Shown one piece after another: positions 1 to 11,068 of a stretch of 64,000 nt of DNA. The position numbers were made by a program, and so were the translations under genes. The DNA comes from Ustilaginoidea virens (Eukaryota; Ascomycota; Sordariomycetes; Hypocreales; Clavicipitaceae), in assembly GCF_000687475.1 (NCBI RefSeq), contig NC_057322.1, forward strand, positions 2,170,001 through 2,234,000, given 5' to 3'. Each line of letters starts with the position of its first letter. Positions within the stretch are counted from its first letter, which is position 1. The notes under the pieces were generated by a model. The model was not told the origin of the DNA. It saw only the letters and a program-made list of their open reading frames with translations, and ran no database searches.

Positions 1-2405
1 TAATCCCTCTAGAAAAACAGGTCATTAGCCATAAGCTGGCCCCCCAGACCGAGTCAGGTAGGTTACTAGCTACGCTAGGTAATAGCACCTACCTCGTCTA
101 TATCCCATATCGCCGGGTCGTCACTAAGACCTCTTTCATTACCTTTACCTACCAAAATAAAGGTATAGGCCCTATTTTAAGTGGCCTAGAGGGCACCTTT
201 GATTTCTAACCGCCTTCTAATTTAGAGGGGGTAAATATCGACTAAATTGCTCTGGAAGAGCCTATTTGGAAGTCGCCTCGGCAAAATATGCCTATTTCTA
301 GCGTAGCCGAAGGCATAGGCCTACCACAGGCCACGGATCCAATACAGCCTACGGGCCCACAAATAGGCCTAATATAGCACACAGATCCACCACAACCAGT
401 AGGCCTACTACCAATTGGCCCGCCACAGCACTCTGCAATATTTCCTAGTAATTCGCCGTCTTTCGATTCCAAATCGCTTCAGCCTAACTCAGCTTTTTAG
501 CTTAGGCAAGACGGTCCTTTTTCACCAGCTAAAGAATTTACGCCTTTTTCCCATACAAAAAGGCTGTAAATACTAAGAAATACAGAAAGCTCTCATCACC
601 AGGAATCTCAACCACAGAGATTTTCCAAATCCATCACAAAAGTAGGCATACCCCGCACATATAAAAATTCTGACTCGCCCCACATAGCAAATTTTCAATA
701 GTCCGAATCTCAAAGGCCTACACATACTGATTTTCTGCGACTTTCCGATACAACAGATTCTGCCTTTTCGCCCGGCTTCCTAGTAAATGCAGCATTTCGC
801 CATAGTAAAATGCTACCTATACTAAAATATCTAAAATTCGAGAATCTAAATATCGCCTTAAATGAGAGACTATAGGAGAAAATATTTCGAGTATCAGAAA
901 AGGTGCCTATTCAGCCATACTAGGTTAAGGCTACTAGGGGTAGAATTCGAGGAAGAATACAGCCATAGATACGAGACGTATAAGGTATCCTAAGTTATGG
1001 ATACTATAGGTCACTTTTGGACCTACAGACTAACGACCAACAGTCTGACCAACAGTCTGACCTACAGACTGACCAATAGGGTGCTTTTTTACCCACTCAG
1101 CCGGAAAATAATGGCATTTTCGGGTTCCCACCCACCTAGCCGAAAAACAATAGAATTTTCGGATACCTAGGCAGCCCCCTAGAGGCTTCCATATAGGATT
1201 TCCACCCTTCCTATGCCTTTTACCAATAAATGCACGATATCTACTACAAGGTAAAGGCTACAAAACGGGCCCTAGAAGGTATGCCTAATAGCTGGAAGGA
1301 AGTCTTATACAACCCACAAAAAGATAGCTAGGTTAAAGCCTTATTTTCGGAATTCAAGCAATTAATCGATTTAAATATCTTCTAATTTATTCCTAAGACT
1401 AGTATTCCTACTAGTAGGAAAATATTGCGTAACCGGCCTATTTTTCGTGTTAAGAAAGATGCGAATAATAACCCGGTTAAATATAAAGCACGATTAGTTA
1501 TTAAAAGCTTTATGCAGATATCTAGGCAAGACTTTATAGAGACCTATGCCTCGACTTCGATCCTACCAACATAGAGGATTATCCTTACTCTTACTACTAT
1601 AAATAACTAGGAAATAGAGCAGATCGACTTTATTAGTGCCTTTCTAAATAATAAACTACTGGAGACGATTTATATAGAGATTCTAGCTAGTTTTCTAGAA
1701 TTTGCAGAAAGCCTATTCTTACCTAATCCAGCCTTGTGGTCTGACCTATAGCGTCAACGACTTCTAGCCTTGCTTACTAAGGTTAGATATAACCCCTCTA
1801 TATCACAAGTCATACTATTAAAGAAAGCCTTATATGGGCTAAAATAAGGCCCTCGCGAATAGCAGTTACGGTTAAAAGACCTTCTAGTGCAAGAGGGTTT
1901 TAAGCCGTTACTTTCTAATGCTGCCGTCTTCTATAATAAAGGAATGCATACCTTTATTATAACCTATATAGATAACTGCTTGATTGTCGGTCCGGACCTT
2001 AGCTATATTAACTAGCTTAAAGCCAAATTCTATAAGGTTTATGCTATAGAAGACCGAGGACCTGCCTCTTTCTTTCTAGGAGTGCAGATTATTAGGGATA
2101 GAGAAAAGGGCCTATTATAGCTGCACTAATCGCAATTTATTGCAGAAATCCTTGAGAAGTTTAACCTTAAGGACGCATAACCGCATCTAATCCCACTATA
2201 GCCCGGTATACTTACTAAGGCTAACGATACGCCGCTAGATACTAGTAATCAATACTTATTCCAGCAGCTAGTAGGGACATCAATATAGTTAATGATAATA
2301 TTAAGACCTAACCTTGCCTTTCCAACGCAATACCTGTCACGATATATGCAACAGGCTTCCACTATATAGCTTAATGCTGCTAAGGGCGCTTTTCGCTATT
2401 TAGCT
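1..2405 (+). pseudogene. Copia G pol: integrase end, linker and reverse transcriptase
   Basis: One reading frame (codons from base 3) runs through the segment with RIP-type stops. It starts in the integrase C-terminus (YRRVVTKTSFITF near 100-140). A long Ser/Gln/Pro-rich linker follows (about 240-1200), with a short QSDQQ/QTDQQ repeat near 1020-1080. The reverse transcriptase follows: KARLVIKSF near 1485, the DFISAFLNN catalytic motif near 1630, KALYGLK near 1825, and the YVDD box read as YIDN near 1960. Later pol continues to about 2405, where Gypsy A interrupts it. Stops are TAA/TAG at positions expected to be Gln or Trp. The polyprotein would act in the cytoplasmic particle that copies and integrates the element. 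It is non-functional here. Confidence 0.85.
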
Positions 2406-2410
2406 GGTAC
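2406..2410. repeat. Target-site duplication GGTAC, left copy (Gypsy A)
   Basis: GGTAC directly precedes the left LTR of A. The same five bases follow the right LTR at 9759-9763. Removing A plus one copy restores the Copia G frame. Confidence 0.9.
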
Positions 2411-2663
2411 TATAAAGGACTAGCCCTAGGGCTACTACGAATAGGCGTCGAATAAATATATTAAATAGACTAAAGAGGAAAGAGAGAGAACCCAAATAGG
2501 GGGCTCTCGATAGTCTATTTAACCATACATTAGCACGGGTCGGGGTCCTGGCGTAGTCCCATAACCCCGTGCCGCTAACTTATATAACCCTACCTAGGCT
2601 AGGCACGAGCGCAGCCCGAGTCCTAGCCACATTATAGCGCGGGCGTAGCCCGAGCCTGTAACA
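2411..2663 (-). repeat. Gypsy A 3' LTR (left)
   Basis: The LTR is 253 bp. It aligns end to end with 9506-9758, differing mostly by C-to-T/G-to-A changes. In element sense it should begin TGT and end ACA; the end at 2411 reads TATAAAGG, so TG has become TA. The sequence just beyond it (2664-2682) is C/T rich on the plus strand, which is a polypurine tract (GGAGGAGGGGGG) in element sense. Confidence 0.92.
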
Positions 2664-3077
2664 TACCCCCCTCCTCCGCCTCGCAATCGAATTAATTATA
2701 TTCTGAAACCCGCCCCTCCTCTATATAGGCCCAATCAGGTCGCCTAGGTTTTTATCGCGATAACCTTAAGTCTGTTCGTCGGGTCTAGTTTATGCGCGTA
2801 GGGGTATTATAGAGTGGTTAAATCGATAGTAGTATAATAGAAGCGTATAGAAGGCCGGCATCGTATCGCCAGTTAGAAGCTATCCGTAGTAGCCGTTAGT
2901 ATTATAAAAAAAATTTTCGCTAGCTATCGGTAGGTAATCCCCTTAGGTAAAGGTGCGTTTTCTCTCGCGCCCTCTTTATCACCTTTTTTCTTCCCTTCCT
3001 TTTCCTTCCCATAGCCGATTTAATTATTATTAGCATCCTACCGTAAGTATTATCCCCCCTGCCTAGGGTTATAATAA

Positions 3078-4459
3078 ATGCTAATATCAATAGACCAATT
3101 ACCTATATATTCTCCAAAAGGCTATACCCTATCTCCGCCCGCATTTAACGTATATATCGGTTCGAACCCGGTACGACTCTATATTCCCCTAATTGACCGC
3201 ATTAAGACCCTAAATATATCCGAGCCAAACCCTAGTGGCGGCTAAGCCGTAAGCAGCGCAATAACCCCTACAGAACCTAATATCGTAGAAATCCCGCAAC
3301 CTATAAGCGGTCTAACCGCCCCATCTACCGGGCGCTCTAGCCCTTTAAAGCGCAAACGTAAGCCGCAGCGCGCTATAGGCGACTACTTATTAGAGGGTGA
3401 TTCCTCCAATAAAGAGCACAAATGCGCCCACAATAAAGAGTTTTTATGCGAGCGGTATAACCGAAAAATATAGGCAATTAGTATTCTCCCCATCTATATA
3501 CGAAAAGGCAAGAGTAAGAGCTACTCTTACTACTAAAATATATACAGCTTATGCGTATAGCTCGACTTTAAGCTTACCAGCAATCCTAGACTCCGGCGGA
3601 TCTATTAGGCGCAGATTAAGGCATATAAAGACAGCACCGCCGTTATTAAACCTACGCGTCCCGCGACCGAGACGACTAAAGCCTGGGCTGCCATCCTCTC
3701 GCCCTCCTTTCGGGCCCTTAATAACTAATAGCGGCATACTATAGCTGCCGACTAAATAACTCCCCGCATCCCACGTCTTACTTTTAGTCCCCGTAGTGCC
3801 GCCGGTAAGGCATCAACCGATATCTCTTAGGCTATAACTCCCTCCCGCCGCTAAGCCAGATCGGTCGTCGATCTAGCCCCTATATTAAGCATAATGCGGG
3901 ATACATAATAAGAGGCCTAAGAGCACCACGCCCGGATAGAGCAATACCTAGCGGCTCCTACCCGGCCCCATCTGGCCCCCCCTCCTGCCTGCCCTTTACT
4001 AACCTACTATACTAAAAAACCGCCTGCCTATAAGCAGGATATATAGGTTCCCCTAAAGGCCCAGCCGTACTACCCGCCGTAGAACGCCCTAGCACTATAG
4101 CAGCCCTAGCCGCCGCTGCTATAGACCCCGCGGCGTCCTTATCAGGCCCTATCACAGCCCCCCCCATATTCCCCGCATAATATATCCCCTAAAACGCCAT
4201 CACATTGGGGTCGTATAGGCAACTATCTGCATCAGGCCTACTCGCCATATATACATCCGACCCCCTATAAATACCACTATAGAGGTTATATGCAGCCGCC
4301 CCCGCCACTACCGCCCCCGTAGCAGCCGCCGCCGCAAGGGTACGCCGATCCCGATAGTACCAAAGAGGGCCTATATAACGACGAGTATAGTAGTTATAAC
4401 GCAGGAGAGGGGGGAGGATAGTATTAGCCCGAGAGAGGGGCATACGAGCTTAATAGTTT
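3078..4459 (+). pseudogene. Antisense accessory frame of Gypsy A (about 460 codons)
   Basis: This frame lies on the strand opposite gag-pol, between the chromodomain end and the 3' LTR. It starts at an ATG (3078) and keeps one frame to the poly-T tract; its internal stops are nearly all explicable as mutated Gln or Trp codons. In order it has an N-terminal segment beginning MLISIDQLPIYSP, a basic patch KRKRKPQ (about residue 95), a conserved block DYLLEGDSS followed by a Cys/His-containing stretch CAHNKEFLC (about 105-125), a middle region ending ILSPSFRALNN, and a Pro/Gln-rich C-terminus (about 300-430) with PPPPLPPP. B, C and the diverged E carry the same frame. I recognise no known domain. 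A DNA-binding or gag-like accessory role is only a guess. Confidence 0.7.
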
Positions 4460-4460
4460 A

Positions 4461-4512
4461 TTTTTTTTTTTTTTTTTTTTATTTTAAGGGTTTTTTTTTT
4501 TTTTTTTTTTTT
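4461..4512. repeat. Poly-T tracts (poly-A in element sense)
   Basis: T20 (4461-4480) and T22 (4491-4512) are separated by ATTTTAAGGG. They lie exactly between the 3' ends of pol (minus) and the antisense frame (plus). Similar homopolymers sit at the same place in B, C and E, with different lengths. Confidence 0.95.
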
Positions 4513-7500
4513 ATAAATAGGCATTCAGGCGTTATTTATAGGTCCGGTAGACCTCATTTCGATAGCCTAAAGGGCCTATTATATATACGAATATTATCCT
4601 ATTTAGTTTTAAACGCCTCTCGTACCGCTAAATCTTCGAAGTTTTCTAAAGGTTCCTATATAGGTAAATTATACCCTTTCCATTTGACTAATATATTATA
4701 GTTCCTACCCTAACCCTAAGCGTTTTTCGCCGCTAATATCGCCTTAACCTTATATTCCTCGTATAGCTAATTAGAGTCTTATGGGAGGATAAATAGGGGC
4801 CCTAGCCTAATATCGGTTATAATCTATATTAGGAGCGGATTAAATACGGCCTATTCGATAAGGTCGATATAAAAAACTAGGTAGATGCCCTTAAGGATAT
4901 CGAGCCGGATAGTAAGCAGGGATAAAATAGCAATAACGGTATATTTAGTAGAGACCCAGTCGAGCTTCTTATAAAGGCGGTTCATCTTAATATTCTTTAG
5001 GCTAAACTATATATAGTCTCTAACCTAGAAACGCTCTACTAGGCGGCATAAACAGTTTATTACATCCTATTATCGTTATTATGCGAAAGCGATAGCAGCT
5101 TAGGCTAACTCCCCTCCCTCCTAGAGGTTAGCTAGGAAAAGAGCCACCCGCCCTTTTAGTATTTTTAAGCTTAGTATTACCTCTAAGGCTGGCGCAATAA
5201 TTAATACATCGAACCTATTAAAGAGTTAGTTCGGACTAAACCCTATTACTAATAATATCCGGTTGTTTAGGGCGAATTAGTATGCTATAAGGTGCTTAAG
5301 CCAGTCGTACTAGTTAAAGGAGATTATAATATAGAAAACAGCCTAGACCTCTTAATTTATTCGTTCTATACTACTATCGGTTTAGGGGTAGTATATAATC
5401 GAGAGGAGTTATTCAGTCCTAACTGCCTTATAAAGTATCGTCTAGAATTATCCTACCTAATCCGAGCCTCTATCGCTAATAATCTTATTAGGGAATCTAT
5501 AGAAGCGCCACTAGTATTATTAGAATCGCTCTATGCACTCTTCGGCTATTATAGAGTATATTACCTCTAGCTAGATATACTTCAATAAGCAGTCGGTAAT
5601 TACTATAAGGAAGCATAAGTCGGAAGAGTTATAGGCGGGGAGGTCTATTATAAAGTCTACTAATATTTGCGACTAGAAATGGTCCGAAATTAGTAAAGGC
5701 TATAGCAGACCCTATCGTAGTTAGTGGCTCTTATACGCCCCATAGCATTAATAGTTCCAAATAAACCTCGCTACCTTAGATAATATATTATCGAAATAAT
5801 AATCCCATTGCAGCAATTAGAAGGTAGTATTCTTCCCTAGGTGACCCGCTATAGGCGAATTATAGCACTATTAAATCACTATTATAATTAGGGGCTCGAA
5901 CGATAGAAGCCATACCCGCCCCCAGTAAAGCAATATGCTATATACATTTAGGGTATAATCTGCAATTTATTCCTATATCGCTACCTCTATAGGGAATCAT
6001 CGCTCTCTATTCGCTATTACCATCCATTATGCCCGGTATATACTATCTTCGGATATCGTTTAGTCCTAAAGAGCCTAAAGGTAAGTATCGGCAAAGATAT
6101 ATAGGCCATAAGGTAGGGTAACCTCCAAATCTAAAGTTAGGGTCTTAATGCCTTCTATCCTATCTATATTAAGTGCTAAAATAGATAGCGGTTTTAGGAT
6201 CTAGTCGATTTATAGCTCCGCCCTATCTGCCTCTTATTCCTATCGAGAAAGCGTATTAAGGCATTAGGCTTATAACCTTAGCCTATACTAAAGATAGAAG
6301 TTAAAGAGCGCTAGAGTTTCGGCCTATCAGGCTTATCGCTCAGATATTTCTTATAATCGGGCGAAATACTCTAGGTTCTTATAGTCAGTAAGGATAATAA
6401 AGGGGGAGGCTACTAAATAGAGTTCTACTAACCACGCCTTAAAGCAAGAGATAATAGCGAGGAGTTCCTTATCGTATATAGTATAATTCCATTCTGCATC
6501 CAATAAGCGAGCGGAATAATATGCGATAGGGTATAATACGCTATCCTCCCCGACCTACAATAGATAGCCACCGAGGGCCATACCGGAACTATCTGCCTCG
6601 AGGACCGTCTCTTTATCGGGATCCTATTAAACGAGAACCAAAGACGATATAAAATATTATTTAAGCGCCTAAAATACCGCCTCTTTTTCGTCTAACCATT
6701 AGAATAAAACCCTTTTTTTTATTAACCTAACTAAAAGGTCGGTAAAGCAAGAGAAATCTAGGATAAAATTATAATAGAAGTTAGTAAAGCCGAGGAAACT
6801 ATAAACGCCTTTTAATTTTATAAATGCTTCCTAGTTCTAGATAGCCTTAATCTTTTCAGGGTCTAGATAGATTTCCTTTCCAGCCGTCATAATATATCCT
6901 AGGTACTAGACCTCCTTTACTGCGAAGTCGTACTTATCAAGATCTAAATTTAAGCCAGCCTTTTGCAGTTATTAAAAGACTTCCTTAATGCGCCCTATAT
7001 AGTCCGCCTTTAATCCCCCGGTATAGATCAGAATATTATCGAGGTAGGCAGTTATAAAGTCTCCCAGCATATTCCCTAAGGCCCTATTAATATATCTTTA
7101 AAAGGTCGCAAGGGCCCCAGTCAGGCCAAATAGCGTAATAAGCCATTCAAATAATCCGAATTATATGCAGAATACAGTCAAATATTCATCGCCCTCTACA
7201 ATACATATCTTATAGAATGCTATACGTATATTAACCTTAGTAAACTATTTCGCCTAGGATAGGGATCGCAATATCTCCTTAATCAAAGGGAGGGGGTATC
7301 GGTCTTAGGCTATAACCTTATTGAGGGCCCAGTAATCGACGCAAAAATACTACCCGCTATTCCCCTTTCTGGCTAATAGGACTAGTACCGCTACTAATAA
7401 AGAGCTCGCTTAGATCTATCCTTTATCTATTAGGTTAATTACTTATCTCTAAACCTTAAGTAACTAGTCTCGTAGTATATTATATAATAGGCCCTAAGGT

Positions 7501-8222
7501 AGGTCTAGCTGGCTCCCGTCCGCAGTCTTTTTAAGCTAGATATAGTAATCTAATATACCCTAGTATAGAGGGAGACTAGAAGCCTTCTCTTTATCAAAAA
7601 GGTCGGCGAATTCCTATAATTCCATCGGGAGCACCCGCGGCTCCTATAATTATAAGGCAGAGTCTTAATAAGGTGGCAATATAATGCAGAGGATACATAT
7701 TATCTCCTATAAGCTTATCGCAATAAAAGAAGTCGACCAGTCCCCAGAGCGTTTCGCCCGCTTTAGTATACTATAGAAGACGGAGCTAAGGATATTTACC
7801 GCAATCGGACCCTATCGTCTTTTTATCGATTCCTTAATAATAAGGCTACCTACTAATCCAATCTTTAATTAGTGCCACTTCGCCTATAGTATAACATTAT
7901 AGTGCTCTATCTAAAGTATCCTAAGGATAATATTGCGGGTAAAGCCTAGGATAATATAAAGTATAACTATAGAGGGCTATCTATTGATGTCGATCGCTAT
8001 ATAAACGATATAGATAATAGAGGAATATATTACCTTATATTCTCCTAAACGGCTCTGAATATCTACTGCCGTTCCGATTTCCCTATATTATAGCAGGCGG
8101 ATAGGTTAGAGGCCTAACCATTATACTATCTTTTCGCTCATAGCGCTATAGCAGTTATATCCCGAATCGATTAAGGTATTAATAAAAGTATAAGATTTAT
8201 ATAAGATTGGTACTAAAAAGGG
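4513..8222 (-). pseudogene. Gypsy A pol: protease, RT, RNase H, integrase, chromodomain
   Basis: The minus-strand frame is homologous to C pol and interrupted by many RIP-type TAG/TAA codons. The protease motif LIDSG lies just after the gag overlap (about 8150-8180). The reverse transcriptase occupies about 6900-7560, RNase H about 6240-6720 and the integrase about 4950-6000. At the C-terminus a chromodomain-like block contains VKWKGYNLP and EPLENF (about 4640-4700), placing the element among chromoviruses. The chromodomain would direct integration to heterochromatin. The frame runs into the poly-A tract, adding lysines in the most A-rich copies. Confidence 0.85.
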
Positions 8223-9454
8223 GTATCTATCTATTTATTCCGCGATCTCCTTTAATTCCTTCTATAATCGGGCCGGGGTCTATATATATATCTTAAGCCC
8301 TCTAACGAGATTAAGTTTAAAGGCTATTCTTTTTCTTAATCTTCATTACTACTTTCGACCTCTACGACTTATAAATCTAGTAAGGCTACCTTAACTGCAT
8401 CTAGCCGGATTACTAGCAGTAGGTAGTATATATTCCTCCAATACTTAGAAGAACCGCATCGAAGATAAAGACCTTTCTTCCTACATTCTTTATATCATTC
8501 TATAGAGACCTATATCGCTCTAGGTGAATTACCCTTTAAGTCCAGTTTATTAACGCCCGATATTTATATATCGCCTTCGGAATCCTAGGCGTAGGTTAGT
8601 TAGGAACAGGCCGAGCCTGGTTAGTAATTAATAGTTAGGCTAGTCTTAATATCGATAGCAATTTATTAGTAGCGGTCTACCACTAAGTAGTAATCGTAAC
8701 AGGAGACCCTAAGGCCAATAATCTTATCAGCCATATAAGCATTAAGCGCCGATCGGAGATATTCTAGCTTAACTTCCTTAGGCCAACCAAAATTACTAGC
8801 AAGCGTAAGTTTTTCCTTAAATCGCACAAAAAAGGCGGCAAAAGGTTCTTTAAAGCCCTAGCATAAAGAGTACTTAAACTTAGTAATAGCGCGATCCTAC
8901 CGGTACGGGTCCTCAAAAAGACGTTAGAGGTATTCAAAGAACTTCATTATATTATAATCACAAGCCGCACTATTCTCAAAGAAGGCCGTAACCTATAATT
9001 AGACTGTAAACAATAGGTTCTAGAAGATAAATATCTATTAAATCTTCTCGTCTCTAATAAAATCCCTATCGACCTCAAGCTTATATTATATAAAGGTCCG
9101 CCAGGCTATAAATATAGCCTTTTTGCCATTAAAGGGGTCCCCCATCAGGATCGGCTTACGCTTTAGCTAGGTATCCTAAGCAATAAAGAGGGAATCGTTC
9201 TATTATACGACCGGGGCCGGTTAGGTAACGTTTTAGGAGCTATTTAACTAGTTCGCAAGGAGGGTCTACAGCGAGGCAGCAACAGCAGTAAGGTATTACG
9301 CATTAGTCTGCATCTGCGCCTCTATCTATTATAACCCTAATATAAGCTGCTCCACTCGGGTATATATATTACGTCGGGGGCGTTATAATCTCGGGTTGTC
9401 TATACCCATTTCTCCAGGTGTACTTATCTCGATATCTTATATAGCCTGCATCAT
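8213..9454 (-). pseudogene. Gypsy A gag
   Basis: The frame begins with two consecutive ATG codons (9454 downward) and ends at TAG (8213-8215), giving 413 codons with several RIP-type stops. It is homologous to gag of C (46298-47542): a short N-terminus containing STPGEMGI, then a capsid-like region. Just before the terminal stop it reads ACC CCT TTT TAG, containing the heptamer C CCT TTT. Pol continues in the -1 frame across this site. I see no clear CCHC zinc knuckle. Confidence 0.75.
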
Positions 9455-9505
9455 CGGCTCTATAATATAAGGTTATAATAGTAAGGCTGAGAGAGTCTAT
9501 TTAAA
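9455..9505 (-). promoter_or_regulatory. Gypsy A leader with putative self-primer binding site
   Basis: In element sense the bases immediately after the LTR are TTTAAATAGACTCTCTCAG (9505 downward). Eleven of them, TTAAATAGACT, are the exact complement of AGTCTATTTAA in the LTR. There is no TGG start as expected for a tRNA-primed site. Confidence 0.5.
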
Positions 9506-9758
9506 TGTAAAGGACTGGCCCTAAGGCTACTACGAATAGGCATCGAATAAATATATTAAATAGACTAAGGAGGAAAGAGAGAGAACCTAAATAGGGGGCT
9601 CTCGATAGTCTATTTAACCATACATTGGCACGGGTCGGGGTCTTAGCATAGTCCTGTGACCCCGTGCCGCTGACTCATATGACCCTACCTAGGCTAGGCA
9701 CGGGCGCAGCCCGAGTCCTAGCCACATTATGGCGCGGGCGTAGCCCGAGCCCGTGACA
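9506..9758 (-). repeat. Gypsy A 5' LTR (right)
   Basis: This 253-bp LTR is the least mutated of the family in this window, with TGT and ACA ends intact (plus strand TGTAAAGG to CCCGTGACA). It contains an inverted repeat, TTAAATAGACT with AGTCTATTTAA, enclosing a second one formed by GAGGCCCC and GGGTCCTC. Confidence 0.93.
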
Positions 9759-9763
9759 GGTAC
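9759..9763. repeat. Target-site duplication GGTAC, right copy (Gypsy A)
   Basis: GGTAC follows the CCCGTGACA end of the right LTR and matches 2406-2410. Confidence 0.9.
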
Positions 9764-10277
9764 GGCAAATACAGCCATTTATTACCGAGCCGCTAAAGCT
9801 ACCGTAGTATTAGCTGCATTTTCTAACAGCGATTTTGCTGGATGCCGGCTGACTTCTAAGTCTACTAGTGGTTATCTTACTACCTTAAATAATAGGCCTA
9901 TTAGCTAGAGGTCAAAACGGTCTTCGACTATAGTTTTATCAACGCTTAAAGCCGAGTCTAATGTAATGCTTAAGGCGCTTCGCGAAGTGGAATAGATATC
10001 TAATTTATTTAAAGAAATCCAGGTCGATATTCAACGCCCGATACCACTATACTGCGATAACTAAGGGTCTATTTCTAATGTAAATGACCCAAATCAGTAT
10101 GCCCGCACTAAGCATACCTTACTTAAATTCCGGTATATACATAAGAAGGCCCACGGTGGCCTGGTAAAAATATCTTATTTACCTACGACAGATATGCCTG
10201 CAGATGGACTTACCAAACCACTCCCAAGCCCGAAATTCCCCATATTTCGGCAATTATTAGGGCTGCAATCCCTATAA
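9764..10277 (+). pseudogene. Copia G RNase H and pol C-terminus
   Basis: This continues the pol frame interrupted at 2405. Copia-type RNase H motifs are in order: SDFAGC, KSTSGY, the ES pair of the LKAESN segment, YCDN, KHTLLKFRY and PADGLTKPL. The frame ends LLGLQSL followed by TAA (10275-10277). About three internal stops are RIP-type. Against the equivalent frame of Copia H (20416-20880) most differences are G-to-A or C-to-T. RNase H would remove RNA from the RNA:DNA hybrid during reverse transcription. Confidence 0.88.
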
Positions 10278-10352
10278 TTTTTTCTTCTTTTTTATGGGAC
10301 TTCTTTCTTTTATTCTAACGCTAGGATTAGCCATATTGCTAATCAGAGGGGG
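10278..10352 (+). promoter_or_regulatory. Copia G 3' untranslated segment and polypurine tract
   Basis: A T-rich stretch is followed by AGAGGGGG (10345-10352) immediately before the LTR, the expected plus-strand primer position. The same arrangement is seen at 20881-20966. Confidence 0.75.
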
Positions 10353-11068
10353 TGTTGAAATCAGCGCCTTTTTAGCTGTATTTTGGTACTGGTCTCGCCA
10401 CCATACGACGTTTCTGCGTTGAGATATCGCGGTGGCTATACTAGGCGCTATAGTGGGGCACAGCGCCCCACAACGCCGATTATAGTGGGCCACAGCGCCG
10501 GTCACGGCACCGGTACAGCGACCCACATCCGGCCACAGCGGCCGGTCACAGTGGGCCACAGGGCCCACAACAGGCGGCGCATTTCTACGGGATTACCAAA
10601 TGGGCAAATCAGCACTTTCGGCCTTCTACATACAGTCACCCGCTACACCGCGCCTTTACGGCACACCGATATAGGGCTTCTGGCCCGTACGGCAGGCTGT
10701 TATAGGGCATCCGGCACACCGCTATAAGCCACTGGGCTTGGTTGGGTAGGCATTGGGTAGGATATTAGGCACAGACTGGGCACGGTTGGGCAGACCGACT
10801 TTTCGTCGGGTTTTTTCGCTATTTTTGCGGTTTTTCATTATTTTCAACCACTTTTTCAAGATAGTAGAAATATGCCCAAAATTCCCTCTTTCTAGCTAGA
10901 ATAGTCACCAACAATTAGAATCAGATTTCCCTGACATCTTTGCTCTGGTCAACCTCTTGTGCGCTTTAAATCTTTAACCAGCTCTTTATTTTATTCTGCA
11001 ACGCCTTGTACGCCACTGTCGGTATCCAGTACATTTCCAACAGTGTTCTGAATTACCATTTTGCAACA
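10353..11068 (+). repeat. Copia G 3' LTR (716 bp)
   Basis: The LTR runs from TGTTGAAATC to TTTTGCAACA, with inverted ends TGTTG/CAACA. It matches the LTR of I (19701-20415, opposite strand) and of H (20967-21694). A GC-rich block (about 10455-10580) holds successive short palindromes such as GGGGCACAGCGCCCC, CCGGTCACGGCACCGG and GGCCACAGCGGCC. Apparent reading frames in this block are overlaps of the LTR, not genes. Confidence 0.93.

Larger units (their letters stand above)
2411..9758 (-). mobile_element. Gypsy element A (chromovirus), full length, minus orientation
   Basis: The element is 7348 bp with two 253-bp LTRs and a GGTAC target duplication. Read on the minus strand the order is LTR, gag, protease, reverse transcriptase, RNase H, integrase, chromodomain, poly-A tract, an antisense frame, polypurine tract and LTR. 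It is the same family as B and C. RIP-type stops are scattered through gag-pol, but the right LTR and the antisense frame are comparatively lightly mutated. It lies inside the pol of Copia G. Confidence 0.93.
1..11068 (+). mobile_element. Copia element G (3' part; 5' part lies left of the window), split by Gypsy A
   Basis: Visible pieces are 1-2405 and 9764-11068, which rejoin in frame when Gypsy A and one GGTAC duplication are removed. The order integrase end, reverse transcriptase, RNase H, polypurine tract and LTR identifies Ty1/Copia. G ends at 11068 exactly on a CAACA LTR end and abuts the gag of an oppositely oriented relative (Copia I). The simplest reading is that G inserted into I; the predicted duplication is GTTAT (11069-11073), whose partner should precede the 5' LTR of G outside the window. 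Confidence 0.85.

Noticed and set aside
5292..5570. A 92-codon plus-strand frame in Gypsy A (and its mirror at 50185-50478 minus in C)
   Set aside because: It is the exact antisense of the integrase region of pol. Unlike the 3' antisense frame it has no start conservation or continuation, so it is treated as a shadow.
10272..10727. Overlapping open frames on both strands around 10272-10727, and similar ones at 20008-20336, 20200-20415 and 20997-21218
   Set aside because: They lie in the GC-rich palindromic block of the Copia G/H/I LTR and recur in every LTR copy; the openness comes from base composition, not coding.
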